Source: Siphonodentalium dalli
Taxonomy: Eukaryota; Mollusca; Scaphopoda; Gadilida; Siphonodentaliidae
Direction: 5' to 3'
DNA length: 64,000 bases
Assembly (NCBI GenBank): GCA_032622095.1
Contig: CP136061.1
Span: 42,911,797-42,975,796 of the forward strand
The notes below the pieces were generated by a model. That model searched no databases. It was given only the letters and a program-made list of their open reading frames with translations, and was not told the DNA's origin. Positions 1 through 14,020 of the stretch are shown piece after piece; position 1 is the stretch's first letter; each line of letters opens with the position of its first letter. Made by a program: the position numbers and the translations under genes.

Positions 1-3000
1 CGCTTTCACATACTGAGGCCAGTTTTAATGGTAAGGGAAATCCGCATTCAGTGATTTAATGTCGCTTTCACATACTGAGGCCAGTTTTAATGGTGAAGGA
101 AATCCGCATTCAGTGATTTAATGTCGCTTTCACATACTGAGGCCAGTTTTAATGGTGAAGGAAATCCGCATTCAGTGATTTAATGTCGCTTTCACATACT
201 GAGGCCAGTTTTAATGGTGAAGGAAATCCGCATTCAGTGATTTAATGTCGCTTTCACATACTAAGGCCAGTTTTAATGGTGAAGGAAATCCGCATTCAGT
301 GATTTAATGTCGCTTTCAGATACTAAGGCCAGTTTTAATGGTGAAGGAAATCCGCATTCAGTGATTTAATGTCGCTTTCACATACTAAGGCCAGTTTTAA
401 TGGTGAAGGAAATCCGCATTCAGTGATTTAATGTCGCTTTCACATACTGAGGCCAGTTTTAATGGTGAAGGAAATCCGCATTCAGTGATTTAATGTCGCT
501 TTCACATACTGAGGCCAGTTTTAATGGTGAAGGAAATCCGCATTCAGTGATTTAATGTCGCTTTCACATACTAAGGCCAGTTTTAATGGTGAAGGAAATC
601 CGCATTCAGTGATTTAATGTCGCATTCACATACTCAGGCCAGTTTTAATGGTGAAGGAAATCCGCATTCAGTGATTTAATGTCGCTTTCACATACTGAGG
701 CCAGTTTTAATGGTGAAGGAAATCCGCATTCAGTGATTTAATGCCGCTTTCACATACTAAGGCCAGTTTTAATGTTGAAGGAAACCCGCATTCAGTGATT
801 TAATGTCGCTTTCACATACTGAGGCCAGTTTTAATGGTGAAGGAAATCCGCATTCAGTGATATAATGTCGCTTTCACATACTAAGGCCAGTTTTAATGGT
901 GAAGGAAATCCGCATTCAGTGATATAATGTCGCTTTCACATACTAAGGCCAGTTTTAATGGTGAAGGAAATCCGCATTCAGTGATTTGATGTCGCTTTCA
1001 CATACTGAGGTCAGTTTTAATGGTGAAGGAAATCCGCATTCAGTGATTTAATGTCGCTTTCACATACTGAGGCCAGTTTTAATGGTGAAGGAAATCCGCA
1101 TTCAGTGATTTAATGTCGCTTTCACATACTAAGGCCAGTTTTAATGGTGAAGGAAATCCGCATTCAGTGATTTAATGTCGCTTTCACATACTAAGGCCAG
1201 TTTTAATGGTGAAGGAAATCCGCATTCGGTGATTTAATGTCGCTTTCACATACTGCGGCCCGTTTTAATGGTGAATGAAATCCGCATTCAGTGATTTAAT
1301 GTCGCTTTCACATACTGAGGCCAATTTTAATGGTGAATGAAATCCGCATTCAGTGATTTAATGTCGCTTTCACATACTGAGGCCAGTTTTAATGGTGAAG
1401 GAAATCCGCATTCAGTGATTTAATGTCGCTTTCACATACTGAGGCCAGTTTTAATGGTGAAGGAAATCCGCATTCAGTGATTTAATGTCGCTTTCACATA
1501 CTGAGGCCAGTTTTAATGGTGAAGGAAATCCGCATTCAGTGATTTAATGTCGCTTTCACATACTGAGGCCAGTTTTAATGGTGAAGGAAATCCGCATTCA
1601 GTGATTTAATGTCGCTTTCACATACTGAGGCCAGTTTAATGGTGAAGGAAATCCGCATTCAGTGATTTAATGTCGCTTTCACATACTGAGGCCAGTTTTA
1701 ATGGTGAAGGAAATCCGCACTCAGTGATTTAATGTCGCTATCTCATACTGAGGCCAGTTTTAATGGTGAAGGAAATCCGCATTCAGTGATTTAATGTCGC
1801 TTTCACATACTGAGGCCAGTTTTAATGGTGAAGGAAATCCGCATTAAGTGATTTAATGTCGCTTTCACATACTGAGGCCAGTTTTAATGGTGAAGGAAAT
1901 CCGCATTCAGTGATTTAATGTCGCTTTCACATACTGAGGCCAGTTTTAATGGTGAAGGAAATCCGCATTCAGTGACTTAATGTCGCTTTCACATACTAAG
2001 GCCAGTTTTAATGGTGAAGGAAATCCGCATTCAGTGATTTAATGTCGCTTTCACATACTAAGGCCAGTGTTAATGGTGAAGGAAATCCGCATTCAGTGAT
2101 TTAATGTCGCTTTCACATACTGGGGCCAGTTTTAATGGTGAAGGAAATCCGCATTCAGTGATTTAATGTCGCTTTAACATACTAAGGCCAGTTTTAATGT
2201 TGAAGGAAATCCGCACTCAGTGATTTAATGTCGCTTTCACATACTGAGGCCAGTTTTAATGGTGAAGGAAATCCGCATTCAGTGATTTAATGTCGCTTTC
2301 ACATACTAATGCCAGTTTTAATGGTGAAGGAAATCCGCATTCAGTGATTTAATGTCGCTTTCACATACTAAGCCCAGTTTTAATGGTGAAGGAAATCCGC
2401 ATTCGGTGATTTAATGTCGCTTTCACATACTGAGGCCCGTTTTAATGGTGAATGAAATCCGCATTCAGTGATTTAATGTCGCTTTCACATACTGAGGCCA
2501 ATTTTAATGGTGAATGAAATCCGCATTCAGTGATTTAATGTCGCTTTCACATACTGAGGCCAGTTTTAATGGTGAAGGAAATCCGCATTCCGTGATTTAA
2601 TGTCGCTTTCACATACTGAGGCCAGTTTTAATGGTGAAGGAAATCCGCATTCAGTGATTTAATGTCGCTTTCACATACTGAGGCCAGTTTTAATGGTGAA
2701 GGAAATCCGCATTCAGTGATTTAATGTCGCTTTCACATACTCAGGGCAGTTTTAATGGTGAAGGAAATCCGCATACAGTGATTTAATGTCGCTTTCACAT
2801 ACTGAGGCCAGTTTTAATGGTGATGGAAATCCGCATTCAGTGATTTAATGTCGCTTTCACATACTAAGGCCAGTTTTAATGGTGAAGGAAATCCGCATTC
2901 AGTGATTTAATGTCGCTTTCACATACTGAGGCCAGTTTTAATGGTAAGGGAAATCCGCATTCAGTGATTTAATGTCGCTTTCACATACTGAGGCCAGTTT

Positions 3001-4955
3001 TAATGGTGAAGGAAATCCGCATTCAGTGATTTAATGTCGCTTTCACATACTGAGGCCAGTTTTAATGGTGAAGGAAATCCGCATTCAGTGATTTAATGTC
3101 GCTTTCACATACTGAGGCCAGTTTTAATGGTGAAGGAAATCCGCATTCAGTGATTTAATGTCGCTTTCACATACTAAGGCCAGTTTTAATGGTGAAGGAA
3201 ATCCGCATTCAGTGATTTAATGTCGCTTTCAGATACTAAGGCCAGTTTTAATGGTGAAGGAAATCCGCATTCAGTGATTTAATGTCGCTTTCACATACTA
3301 AGGCCAGTTTTAATGGTGAAGGAAATCCGCATTCAGTGATTTAATGTCGCTTTCACACACTGAGGCCAGTTTTAATGGTGAAGGAAATCCGCATTCAGTG
3401 ATTTAATGTCGCTTTCACATACTAAGGCCAGTTTTAATGGTGAAGGAAATCCGCATTCAGTGATTTAATGTCGCATTCACATACTCAGGCCAGTTTTAAT
3501 GGTGAAGGAAATCCGCATTCAGTGATTTAATGTCGCTTTCACATACTGAGGCCAGTTTTAATGGTGAAGGAAATCCGCATTCAGTGATTTAATGCCGCTT
3601 TCACATACTAAGGCCAGTTTTAATGTTGAAGGAAACCCGCATTCAGTGATTTAATGTCGCTTTCACATACTGAGGCCAGTTTTAATGGTGAAGGAAATCC
3701 GCATTCAGTGATATAATGTCGCTTTCACATACTAAGGCCAGTTTTAATGGTGAAGGAAATCCGCATTCAGTGATATAATGTCGCTTTCACATACTAAGGC
3801 CAGTTTTAATGGTGAAGGAAATCCGCATTCAGTGATTTGATGTCGCTTTCACATACTCAGGTCAGTTTTAATGGTGAAGGAAATCCGCATTCAGTGATTT
3901 AATGTCGCTTTCACATACTGAGGCCAGTTTTAATGGTGAAGGAAATCCGCATTCAGTGATTTAATGTCGCTTTCACATACTAAGGCCAGTTTTAATGGTG
4001 AAGGAAATCCGCATTCAGTGATTTAATGTCGCTTTCACATACTAAGGCCAGTTTTAATGGTGAAGGAAATCCGCATTCGGTGATTTAATGTCGCTTTCAC
4101 ATACTGCGGCCCGTTTTAATGGTGAATGAAATCCGCATTCAGTGATTTAATGTCGCTTTCACATACTGAGGCCAATTTTAATGGTGAATGAAATCCGCAT
4201 TCAGTGATTTAATGTCGCTTTCACATACTGAGGCCAGTTTTAATGGTGAAGGAAATCCGCATTCAGTGATTTAATGTCGCTTTCACATACTGAGGCCAGT
4301 TTTAATGGTGAAGGAAATCCGCATTCAGTGATTTAATGTCGCTTTCACATACTGAGGCCAGTTTTAATGGTGAAGGAAATCCGCATTCAGTGATTTAATG
4401 TCGCTTTCACATACTGAGGCCAGTTTTAATGGTGAAGGAAATCCGCATTCAGTGATTTAATGTCGCTTTCACATACTGAGGCCAGTTTAATGGTGAAGGA
4501 AATCCGCATTCAGTGATTTAATGTCGCTTTCACATACTGAGGCCAGTTTTAATAGTGAAGGAAATCCGCACTCAGTGATTTAATGTCGCTATCTCATACT
4601 GAGGCCAGTTTTAATGGTGAAGGAAATCCGCATTCAGTGATTTAATGTCGCTTTCACATACTGAGGCCAGTTTTAATGGTGAAGGAAATCCGCATTAAGT
4701 GATTTAATGTCGCTTTCACATACTGAGGCCAGTTTTAATGGTGAAGGAAATCCGCATTCAGTGATTTAATGTCGCTTTCACATACTGAGGCCAGTTTTAA
4801 TGGTGAAGGAAATCCGCATTCAGTGACTTAATGTCGCTTTCACATACTAAGGCCAGTTTTAATGGTGAAGGAAATCCGCATTCAGTGATTTAATGTCGCT
4901 TTCACATACTAAGGCCAGTGTTAATGGTGAAGGAAATCCGCATTCAGTGATTTAA
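1..4955. repeat. Higher-order repeat A (47-mer, 2,913 bp)
   Basis: The marker monomer with GGTAAGGGAA at position 31 recurs 2,913 bp later, which is 47 monomers minus one base (the deletion at about 1,634). Rare variants follow in the same order in both copies: TTTCAGATAC (314 and 3,228), GCATTCACATACTCAGG, AATGCCGC with GTTGAAGGAAACCC, TGCGGCCCG followed by GCCAATTTT, GCTATCTCATAC, and CAGTGACTTAA. The second copy has lost one monomer between about 3,340 and 3,420: CAGTGACTTA recurs after 2,851 bp, one 62-bp unit short. Within copy 1 the GGCCCG/GCCAATT pair also recurs about 19 monomers later (1,257 and 2,434), showing an older internal duplication. Confidence 0.9.
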
Positions 4956-7900
4956 TGTCGCTTTCACATACTGGGGCCAGTTTTAATGGTGAAGGAAATC
5001 CGCATTCAGTGATTTAATGTCGCTTTAACATACTAAGGCCAGTTTTAATGTTGAAGGAAATCCGCATTCAGTGATTTAATGTCGCTTTCACATACTGAGG
5101 CCAGTTTTAATGGTGAAGGAAATCCGCATTCAGTGATTTAATGTCGCTTTCACACACTGAGGCCAGTTTTAATGGTGAAGGAAATCCGCATTCAGTGATT
5201 TAATGTCGCTTTCACATACTAAGGCCAGTTTTAATGGTGAAGGAAATCCGCATTCAGTGATTTAATGTCGCTATCTCATACTGAGGCCAGTTTTAATGGT
5301 GAAGGAAATCCGCATTCAGTGATTTAATGTCGCTTTCACATACTGAGGCCAGTTTTAATGGTGAAGGAAATCCGCATTCAGTGATTTAATGTCGCTTTCA
5401 CATACTGAGGCCAGTTTTAATGGTGAAGGAAATCCGCATTCAGTGATTTAATGTCGCTTTCACATACTGAGGCCAGTTTTAATGGTGAAGGAAATCCGCA
5501 TTCAGTGATTTAATGTCGCTTTCACATACTAAGGCCAGTTTTAATGGTGAAGGAAATCCGCATTCAGTGATTTAATGTCGCTTTCACATACTAAGGCCAG
5601 TTTTAATGGTGAAGGAAATCCGCATTCAGTGATTTAATGTCAGTTTCACATACTGAGGCCAGTTTTAATGGTGAAGGAAATCCGCATTCAGTGATTTAAT
5701 GTCGCTTTCACATACTAAGGCCAGTTTTAATGGTGAAGGAAATCCGCATTCAGTGATTTAATGTCGCTTTCACATACTGAGGCCAGTTTTAATGGTGAAG
5801 GAAATCCGCATTCAGTGATTTAATGTCGCTTTCACATACTGGGGCCAGTTTTAATGGTGAAGGAAATCCGCATTCAGTGATTTAATGTCGCTTTAACATA
5901 CTAAGGCCAGTTTTAATGTTGAAGGAAATCCGCATTCAGTGATTTAATGTCGCTTTCACATACTGAGGCCAGTTTTAATGGTGAAGGAAATCCGCATTCA
6001 GTGATTTAATGTCGCTTTCACATACTGAGGCCAGTTTTAATGGTGAAGGAAATCCGCATTCAGTGATTTAATGTCGCTTTCACATACTAAGGCCTGTTTT
6101 AATGGTGAAGGAAATCCGCATTCAGTGATTTAATGTCGCTTTCAGATACTAAGGCCAGTTTTAATGGTGAAGGAAATCCGCATTCAGTGATTTAATGTCG
6201 CTTTCACATACTAAGGCCAGTTTTATTGGTGAAGGAAATCCGCATTCAGTGATTTAATGTCGCTTTCACATACTGAGGCCAGTTTTAATGGTGAAGGAAA
6301 TCCGCATTCAGTGATTTAATGTCGCTTTCACATACTGAGGCCAGTTTTAATGGTGAAGGATATCCGCATTCAGTGATTTAATGTCGCTTTCACATACTAA
6401 GGCCAGTTTTAATGGTGAAGGAAATCCGCATTCAGTGATTTAATGTCGCTTTCACATTCTGAGGCCATAATTTAATGGTGAAGGAAATCCGCATTCAGTG
6501 ATTTAATGTCGCTATCACATACTGAGGCCAGTTTTAATGGTGAAGGAAATCCGCATTCAGTGATTTAATGTCGCTTTCACATACTGAGGCCAGTTTTAAT
6601 GGTGAATGAAATCCGCATTCAGTGATTTAATGTCGCTTTCACATACTGAGGCCAGTTTTAATGGTGAAGGAAATCCGCATTCAGTGATGTAATGTCGCTT
6701 TCACATACTAAGGCCAGTTTTAATGGTGAAGGAAATCCGCATTCAGTGATTTAATGTCGCTTTCACATACTGAGGCCAGTTTTAATGGTGAAGGAAATCC
6801 GCATTCAGTGATTTAAAGTCGCTTTCACATACTCAGGTCAGTTTTAATGGTGAAGGAAATCCGCATTCAGTGATTTAATGTCGCTTTCACATACTGAGGC
6901 CAGTTTTAATGGTGAAGGAAATCCGTATTCAGTGATTTAATGTCGCTTTCACATACTGGGGCCAGTTTTAATGGTGAAGGAAATCCGCATTCAGTGATTT
7001 AATGTCGCTTTAACATACTAAGGCCAGTTTTAATGTTGAAGGAAATCCGCATTCAGTGATTTAATGTCGCTTTCACATACTGAGGCCAGTTTTAATGGTG
7101 AAGGAAATCCGCATTCAGTGATTTAATGTCGCTTTCACACACTGAGGCCAGTTTTAATGGTGAAGGAAATCCGCATTCAGTGATTTAATGTCGCTTTCAC
7201 ATACTGAGGCCAGTTTTAATGGTGAAGGAAATCCGCATTCAGTGATTTAATGTCGCTATCTCATACTGAGGCCAGTTTTAATGGTGAAGGAAATCCGCAT
7301 TCAGTGATTTAATGTCGCTTTCACATACTGAGGCCAGTTTTAATGGTGAAGGAAATCCGCATTCAGTGATTTAATGTCGCTTTCACATACTGAGGCCAGT
7401 TTTAATGGTGAAGGAAATCCGCATTCAGTGATTTAATGTCGCTTTCACATACTGAGGCCAGTTTTAATGGTGAAGGAAATCCGCATTCAGTGATTTAATG
7501 TCGCTTTCACATACTAAGGCCAGTTTTAATGGTGAAGGAAATCCGCATTCAGTGATTTAATGTCGCTTTCACATACTAAGGCCAGTTTTAATGGTGAAGG
7601 AAATCCGCATTCAGTGATTTAATGTCAGTTTCACATACTGAGGCCAGTTTTAATGGTGAAGGAAATCCGCATTCAGTGATTTAATGTCGCTTTCACATAC
7701 TAAGGCCAGTTTTAATGGTGAAGGAAATCCGCATTCAGTGATTTAATGTCGCTTTCACATACTGGGGCCAGTTTTAATGGTGAAGGAAATCCGCATTCAG
7801 TGATTTAATGTCGCTTTAACATACTAAGGTTAGTTTTAATGTTGAAGGAAATCCGCATTCAGTGATTTAATGTCGCTTTCACATACTGAGGCCAGTTTTA

Positions 7901-10900
7901 ATGGTGAAGGAAATCCGCATTCAGTGATTTAATGTCGCTTTCACATACTGACTCCAGTTTTAATGGTGAAGGAAATCCGCATTCAGTGATTTAATGTCGC
8001 TTTCACATACTAAGGCCTGTTTTAATGGTGAAGGAAATCCGCATTCAGTGATTTAATGTCGCTTTCAGATACTAAGGCCAGTTTTAATGGTGAAGGAAAT
8101 CCGCATTCAGTGATTTAATGTCGCTTTCACATACTAAGGCCAGTTTTATTGGTGAAGGAAATCCGCATTCAGTGATTTAATGTCGCTTTCACATACTGAG
8201 GCCAGTTTTAATGGTGAAGGAAATCCGCATTCAGTGATTTAATGTCGCTTTCACATACTGAGGCCAGTTTTAATGGTGAAGGAAATCCGCATTCAGTGAT
8301 TTAATGTCGCTTTCACATACTAAGGCCAGTTTTAATGGTGAAGGAAATCCGCATTCAGTGATTTAATGTCGCTTTCACATTCTGAGGCCATAATTTAATG
8401 GTGAAGGAAATCCGCATTCAGTGATTTAATGTCGCTATCACATACTGAGGCCAGTTTTAATGGTGAAGGAAATCCGCATTCAGTGATTTAATGTCGCTTT
8501 CACATACTGAGGCCAGTTTTAATGGTGAATGAAATCCGCATTCAGTGATTTAATGTCGCTTTCACATACTGAGGCCAGTTTTAATGGTGAAGGAAATCCG
8601 CATTCAGTGATGTAATGTCGCTTTCACATACTAAGGCCAGTTTTAATGGTGAAGGAAATCCGCATTCAGTGATTTAATGTCGCTTTCACATACTGAGGCC
8701 AGTTTTAATGGTGAAGGAAATCCGCATTCAGTGATTTAAAGTCGCTTTCACATACTCAGGTCAGTTTTAATGGTGAAGGAAATCCGCATTCAGTGATTTA
8801 ATGTCGCTTTCACATACTGAGGCCAGTTTAAATGGTGAAGGAAATCCGCATTCAGTGATTTAATGTCGCTTTCACATACTGGGGCCAGTTTTAATGGTGA
8901 AGGAAATCCGCATTCAGTGATTTAATGTCGCTTTAACATACTAAGGCCAGTTTTAATGTTGAAGGAAATCCGCATTCAGTGATTTAATGTCGCTTTCACA
9001 TACTGAGGCCAGTTTTAATGGTGAAGGAAATCCGCATTCAGTGATTTAATGTCGCTTTCACACACTGAGGCCAGTTTTAATGGTGAAGGAAATCCGCATT
9101 CAGTGATTTAATGTCGCTTTCACATACTAAGGCCAGTTTTAATGGTGAAGGAAATCCGCATTCAGTGATTTAATGTCGCTATCTCATACTGAGGCCAGTT
9201 TTAATGGTGAAGGAAATCCGCATTCAGTGATTTAATGTCGCTTTCACATACTGAGGCCAGTTTTAATGGTGAAGGAAATCCGCATTCAGTGATTTAATGT
9301 CGCTTTCACATACTGAGGCCAGTTTTAATGGTGAAGGAAATCCGCATTCAGTGATTTAATGTCGCTTTCACATACTGAGGCCAGTTTTAATGGTGAAGGA
9401 AATCCGCATTCAGTGATTTAATGTCGCTTTCACATACTAAGGCCAGTTTTAATGGTGAAGGAAATCCGCATTCAGTGATTTAATGTCGCTTTCACATACT
9501 AAGGCCAGTTTTAATGGTGAAGGAAATCCGCATTCAGTGATTTAATGTCAGTTTCACATACTGAGGCCAGTTTTAATGGTGAAGGAAATCCGCATTCAGT
9601 GATTTAATGTCGCTTTCACATACTAAGGCCAGTTTTAATGGTGAAGGAAATCCGCATTCAGTGATTTAATGTCTCTTTCACATACTGGGGCCAGTTTTAA
9701 TGGTGAAGGAAATCCGCATTCAGTGATTTAATGTCGCTTTAACATACTAAGGTTAGTTTTAATGTTGAAGGAAATCCGCATTCAGTGATTTAATGTCGCT
9801 TTCACATACTGAGGCCAGTTTTAATGGTGAAGGAAATCCGCATTCAGTGATTTAATGTCGCTTTCACATACTGACTCCAGTTTTAATGGTGAAGGAAATC
9901 CGCATTCAGTGATTTAATGTCGCTCTCACATACTAAGGCCTGTTTTAATGGTGAAGGAAATCCGCATTCAGTGATTTAATGTCGCTTTCAGATACTAAGG
10001 CCAGTTTTAATGGTGAAGGAAATCCGCATTCAGTGATTTAATGTCGCTTTCACATACTGAGGCCAGTTTTATTGGTGAAGGAAATCCGCATTCAGTGATT
10101 TAATGTCGCTTTCACATACTGAGGCCAGTTTTAATGGTGAAGGAAATCCGCATTCAGTGATTTAATGTCGCTTTCACATACTGAGGCCAGTTTTAATGGT
10201 GAAGGAAATCCGCATTCAGTGATTTAATGTCGCTTTCACATACTAAGGCCAGTTTTAATGGTGAAGGAAATCCGCATTCAGTGATTTAATGTCGCTTTCA
10301 CATTCTGAGGCCATAATTTAATGGTGAAGGAAATCCGCATTCAGTGATTTAATGTCGCTATCACATACTGAGGCCAGTTTTAATGGTGAAGGAAATCCGC
10401 ATTCAGTGATTTAATGTCGCTTTCACATACTGAGGCCAGTTTTAATGGTGAATGAAATCCGCATTCAGTGATTTAATGTCGCTTTCACATACTGAGGCCA
10501 GTTTTAATGGTGAAGGAAATCCGCATTCAGTGATGTAATGTCGCTTTCACATACTAAGGCCAGTTTTAATGGTGAAGGAAATCCGCATTCAGTGATTTAA
10601 TGTCGCTTTCACATACTGAGGCCAGTTTTAATGGTGAAGGAAATCCGCATTCAGTGATATAATGTCGCTTTCACATACTCAGGTCAGTTTTAATGGTGAA
10701 GGAAATCCGCATTCAGTGATTTAATGTCGCTTTCACATACTCAGGCCAGTTTTAATGGTGAAGGAAATCCGCATTCAGTGATTTAATGTCAGTTTCACAT
10801 ACTGAGGCCAGTTTTAATGGTGAAGGAAATCCGCATTCAGTGATTTAATGTCGCTTTCACATACTAAGGCCAGTTTTAATGGTGAAGGAAATCCGCATTC

Positions 10901-13900
10901 AGTGATTTAATGTCGCTTTCACATACTGAGGCCAGTTTTAATGGTGAAGGAAATCCGCATTCAGTGATTTAATGTCGCTTTCACATACTGGGGCCAGTTT
11001 TAATGGTGAAGGAAATCCGCATTCAGTGATTTAATGTCGCTTTAACATACTAAGGCCAGTTTTAATGTTGAAGGAAATCCGCATTCAGTGATTTAATGTC
11101 GCTTTCACATACTGAGGCCAGTTTTAATGGTGAAGGAAATCCGCATTCAGTGATTTAATGTCGCTTTCACATACTGAGGCCAGTTTTAATGGTGAAGGAA
11201 ATCCGCATTCAGTGATTTAATGTCGCTTTCACATACTAAGGCCTGTTTTAATGGTGAAGGAAATCCGCATTCAGTGATTTAATGTCGCTTTCAGATACTA
11301 AGGCCAGTTTTAATGGTGAAGGAAATCCGCATTCAGTGATTTAATGTCGCTTTCACATACTAAGGCCAGTTTTATTGGTGAAGGAAATCCGCATTCAGTG
11401 ATTTAATGTCGCTTTCACATACTGAGGCCAGTTTTAATGGTGAAGGAAATCCGCATTCAGTGATTTAATGTCGCTTTCACATACTGAGGCCAGTTTTAAT
11501 GGTGAAGGATATCCGCATTCAGTGATTTAATGTCGCTTTCACATACTAAGGCCAGTTTTAATGGTGAAGGAAATCCGCATTCAGTGATTTAATGTCGCTT
11601 TCACATTCTGAGGCCATAATTTAATGGTGAAGGAAATCCGCATTCAGTGATTTAATGTCGCTATCACATACTGAGGCCAGTTTTAATGGTGAAGGAAATC
11701 CGCATTCAGTGATTTAATGTCGCTTTCACATACTGAGGCCAGTTTTAATGGTGAATGAAATCCGCATTCAGTGATTTAATGTCGCTTTCACATACTGAGG
11801 CCAGTTTTAATGGTGAAGGAAATCCGCATTCAGTGATGTAATGTCGCTTTCACATACTAAGGCCAGTTTTAATGGTGAAGGAAATCCGCATTCAGTGATT
11901 TAATGTCGCTTTCACATACTGAGGCCAGTTTTAATGGTGAAGGAAATCCGCATTCAGTGATTTAAAGTCGCTTTCACATACTCAGGTCAGTTTTAATGGT
12001 GAAGGAAATCCGCATTCAGTGATTTAATGTCGCTTTCACATACTGAGGCCAGTTTTAATGGTGAAGGAAATCCGCATTCAGTGATTTAATGTCGCTTTCA
12101 CATACTGGGGCCAGTTTTAATGGTGAAGGAAATCCGCATTCAGTGATTTAATGTCGCTTTAACATACTAAGGCCAGTTTTAATGTTGAAGGAAATCCGCA
12201 TTCAGTGATTTAATGTCGCTTTCACATACTGAGGCCAGTTTTAATGGTGAAGGAAATCCGCATTCAGTGATTTAATGTCGCTTTCACACACTGAGGCCAG
12301 TTTTAATGGTGAAGGAAATCCGCATTCAGTGATTTAATGTCGCTTTCACATACTAAGGCCAGTTTTAATGGTGAAGGAAATCCGCATTCAGTGATTTAAT
12401 GTCGCTATCTCATACTGAGGCCAGTTTTAATGGTGAAGGAAATCCGCATTCAGTGATTTAATGTCGCTTTCACATACTGAGGCCAGTTTTAATGGTGAAG
12501 GAAATCCGCATTCAGTGATTTAATGTCGCTTTCACATACTGAGGCCAGTTTTAATGGTGAAGGAAATCCGCATTCAGTGATTTAATGTCGCTTTCACATA
12601 CTGAGGCCAGTTTTAATGGTGAAGGAAATCCGCATTCAGTGATTTAATGTCGCTTTCACATACTAAGGCCAGTTTTAATGGTGAAGGAAATCCGCATTCA
12701 GTGATTTAATGTCGCTTTCACATACTAAGGCCAGTTTTAATGGTGAAGGAAATCCGCATTCAGTGATTTAATGTCAGTTTCACATACTGAGGCCAGTTTT
12801 AATGGTGAAGGAAATCCGCATTCAGTGATTTAATGTCGCTTTCACATACTAAGGCCAGTTTTAATGGTGAAGGAAATCCGCATTCAGTGATTTAATGTCG
12901 CTTTCACATACTGGGGCCAGTTTTAATGGTGAAGGAAATCCGCATTCAGTGATTTAATGTCGCTTTAACATACTAAGGTTAGTTTTAATGTTGAAGGAAA
13001 TCCGCATTCAGTGATTTAATGTCGCTTTCACATACTGAGGCCAGTTTTAATGGTGAAGGAAATCCGCATTCAGTGATTTAATGTCGCTTTCACATACTGA
13101 CTCCAGTTTTAATGGTGAAGGAAATCCGCATTCAGTGATTTAATGTCGCTTTCACATACTAAGGCCTGTTTTAATGGTGAAGGAAATCCGCATTCAGTGA
13201 TTTAATGTCGCTTTCAGATACTAAGGCCAGTTTTAATGGTGAAGGAAATCCGCATTCAGTGATTTAATGTCGCTTTCACATACTAAGGCCAGTTTTATTG
13301 GTGAAGGAAATCCGCATTCAGTGATTTAATGTCGCTTTCACATACTGAGGCCAGTTTTAATGGTGAAGGAAATCCGCATTCAGTGATTTAATGTCGCTTT
13401 CACATACTGAGGCCAGTTTTAATGGTGAAGGAAATCCGCATTCAGTGATTTAATGTCGCTTTCACATACTAAGGCCAGTTTTAATGGTGAAGGAAATCCG
13501 CATTCAGTGATTTAATGTCGCTTTCACATTCTGAGGCCATTATTTAATGGTGAAGGAAATCCGCATTCAGTGATTTAATGTCGCTATCACATACTGAGGC
13601 CAGTTTTAATGGTGAAGGAAATCCGCATTCAGTGATTTAATGTCGCTTTCACATACTGAGGCCAGTTTTAATGGTGAATGAAATCCGCATTCAGTGATTT
13701 AATGTCGCTTTCACATACTGAGGCCAGTTTTAATGGTGAAGGAAATCCGCATTCAGTGATGTAATGTCGCTTTCACATACTAAGGCCAGTTTTAATGGTG
13801 AAGGAAATCCGCATTCAGTGATTTAATGTCGCTTTCACATACTGAGGCCAGTTTTAATGGTGAAGGAAATCCGCATTCAGTGATTTAATGTCGCTTTCAC

Positions 13901-14020
13901 ATACTCAGGTCAGTTTTAATGGTGAAGGAAATCCGCATTCAGTGATTTAATGTCGCTTTCACATACTCAGGCCAGTTTTAATGGTGAAGGAAATCCGCAT
14001 TCAGTGATTTAATGTCGCTT
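4955..14020. repeat. Higher-order repeat B (31-mer, 1,923 bp) with 83-mer super-period
   Basis: The rare monomer with CATTCTGAGGCCATAATTT starts at 6,455, 8,378, 10,301, 11,604 and (with CCATTATTT) 13,527. The spacings are 1,923, 1,923, 1,303 and 1,923 bp: 31, 31, 21 and 31 monomers, each plus the extra base of this monomer. The CAGTTTCACA marker at 5,641, 7,626, 9,549, 10,790 and 12,775 shows one unit also exists as a 32-mer. A private variant, GAAGGATATCC, occurs only at about 6,352 and 11,501, exactly 5,149 bp apart (83 monomers). The CTGACTCCAG variant repeats with the same 5,149-bp offset. The block therefore contains a second-level repeat of about 5.15 kb. Confidence 0.9.
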
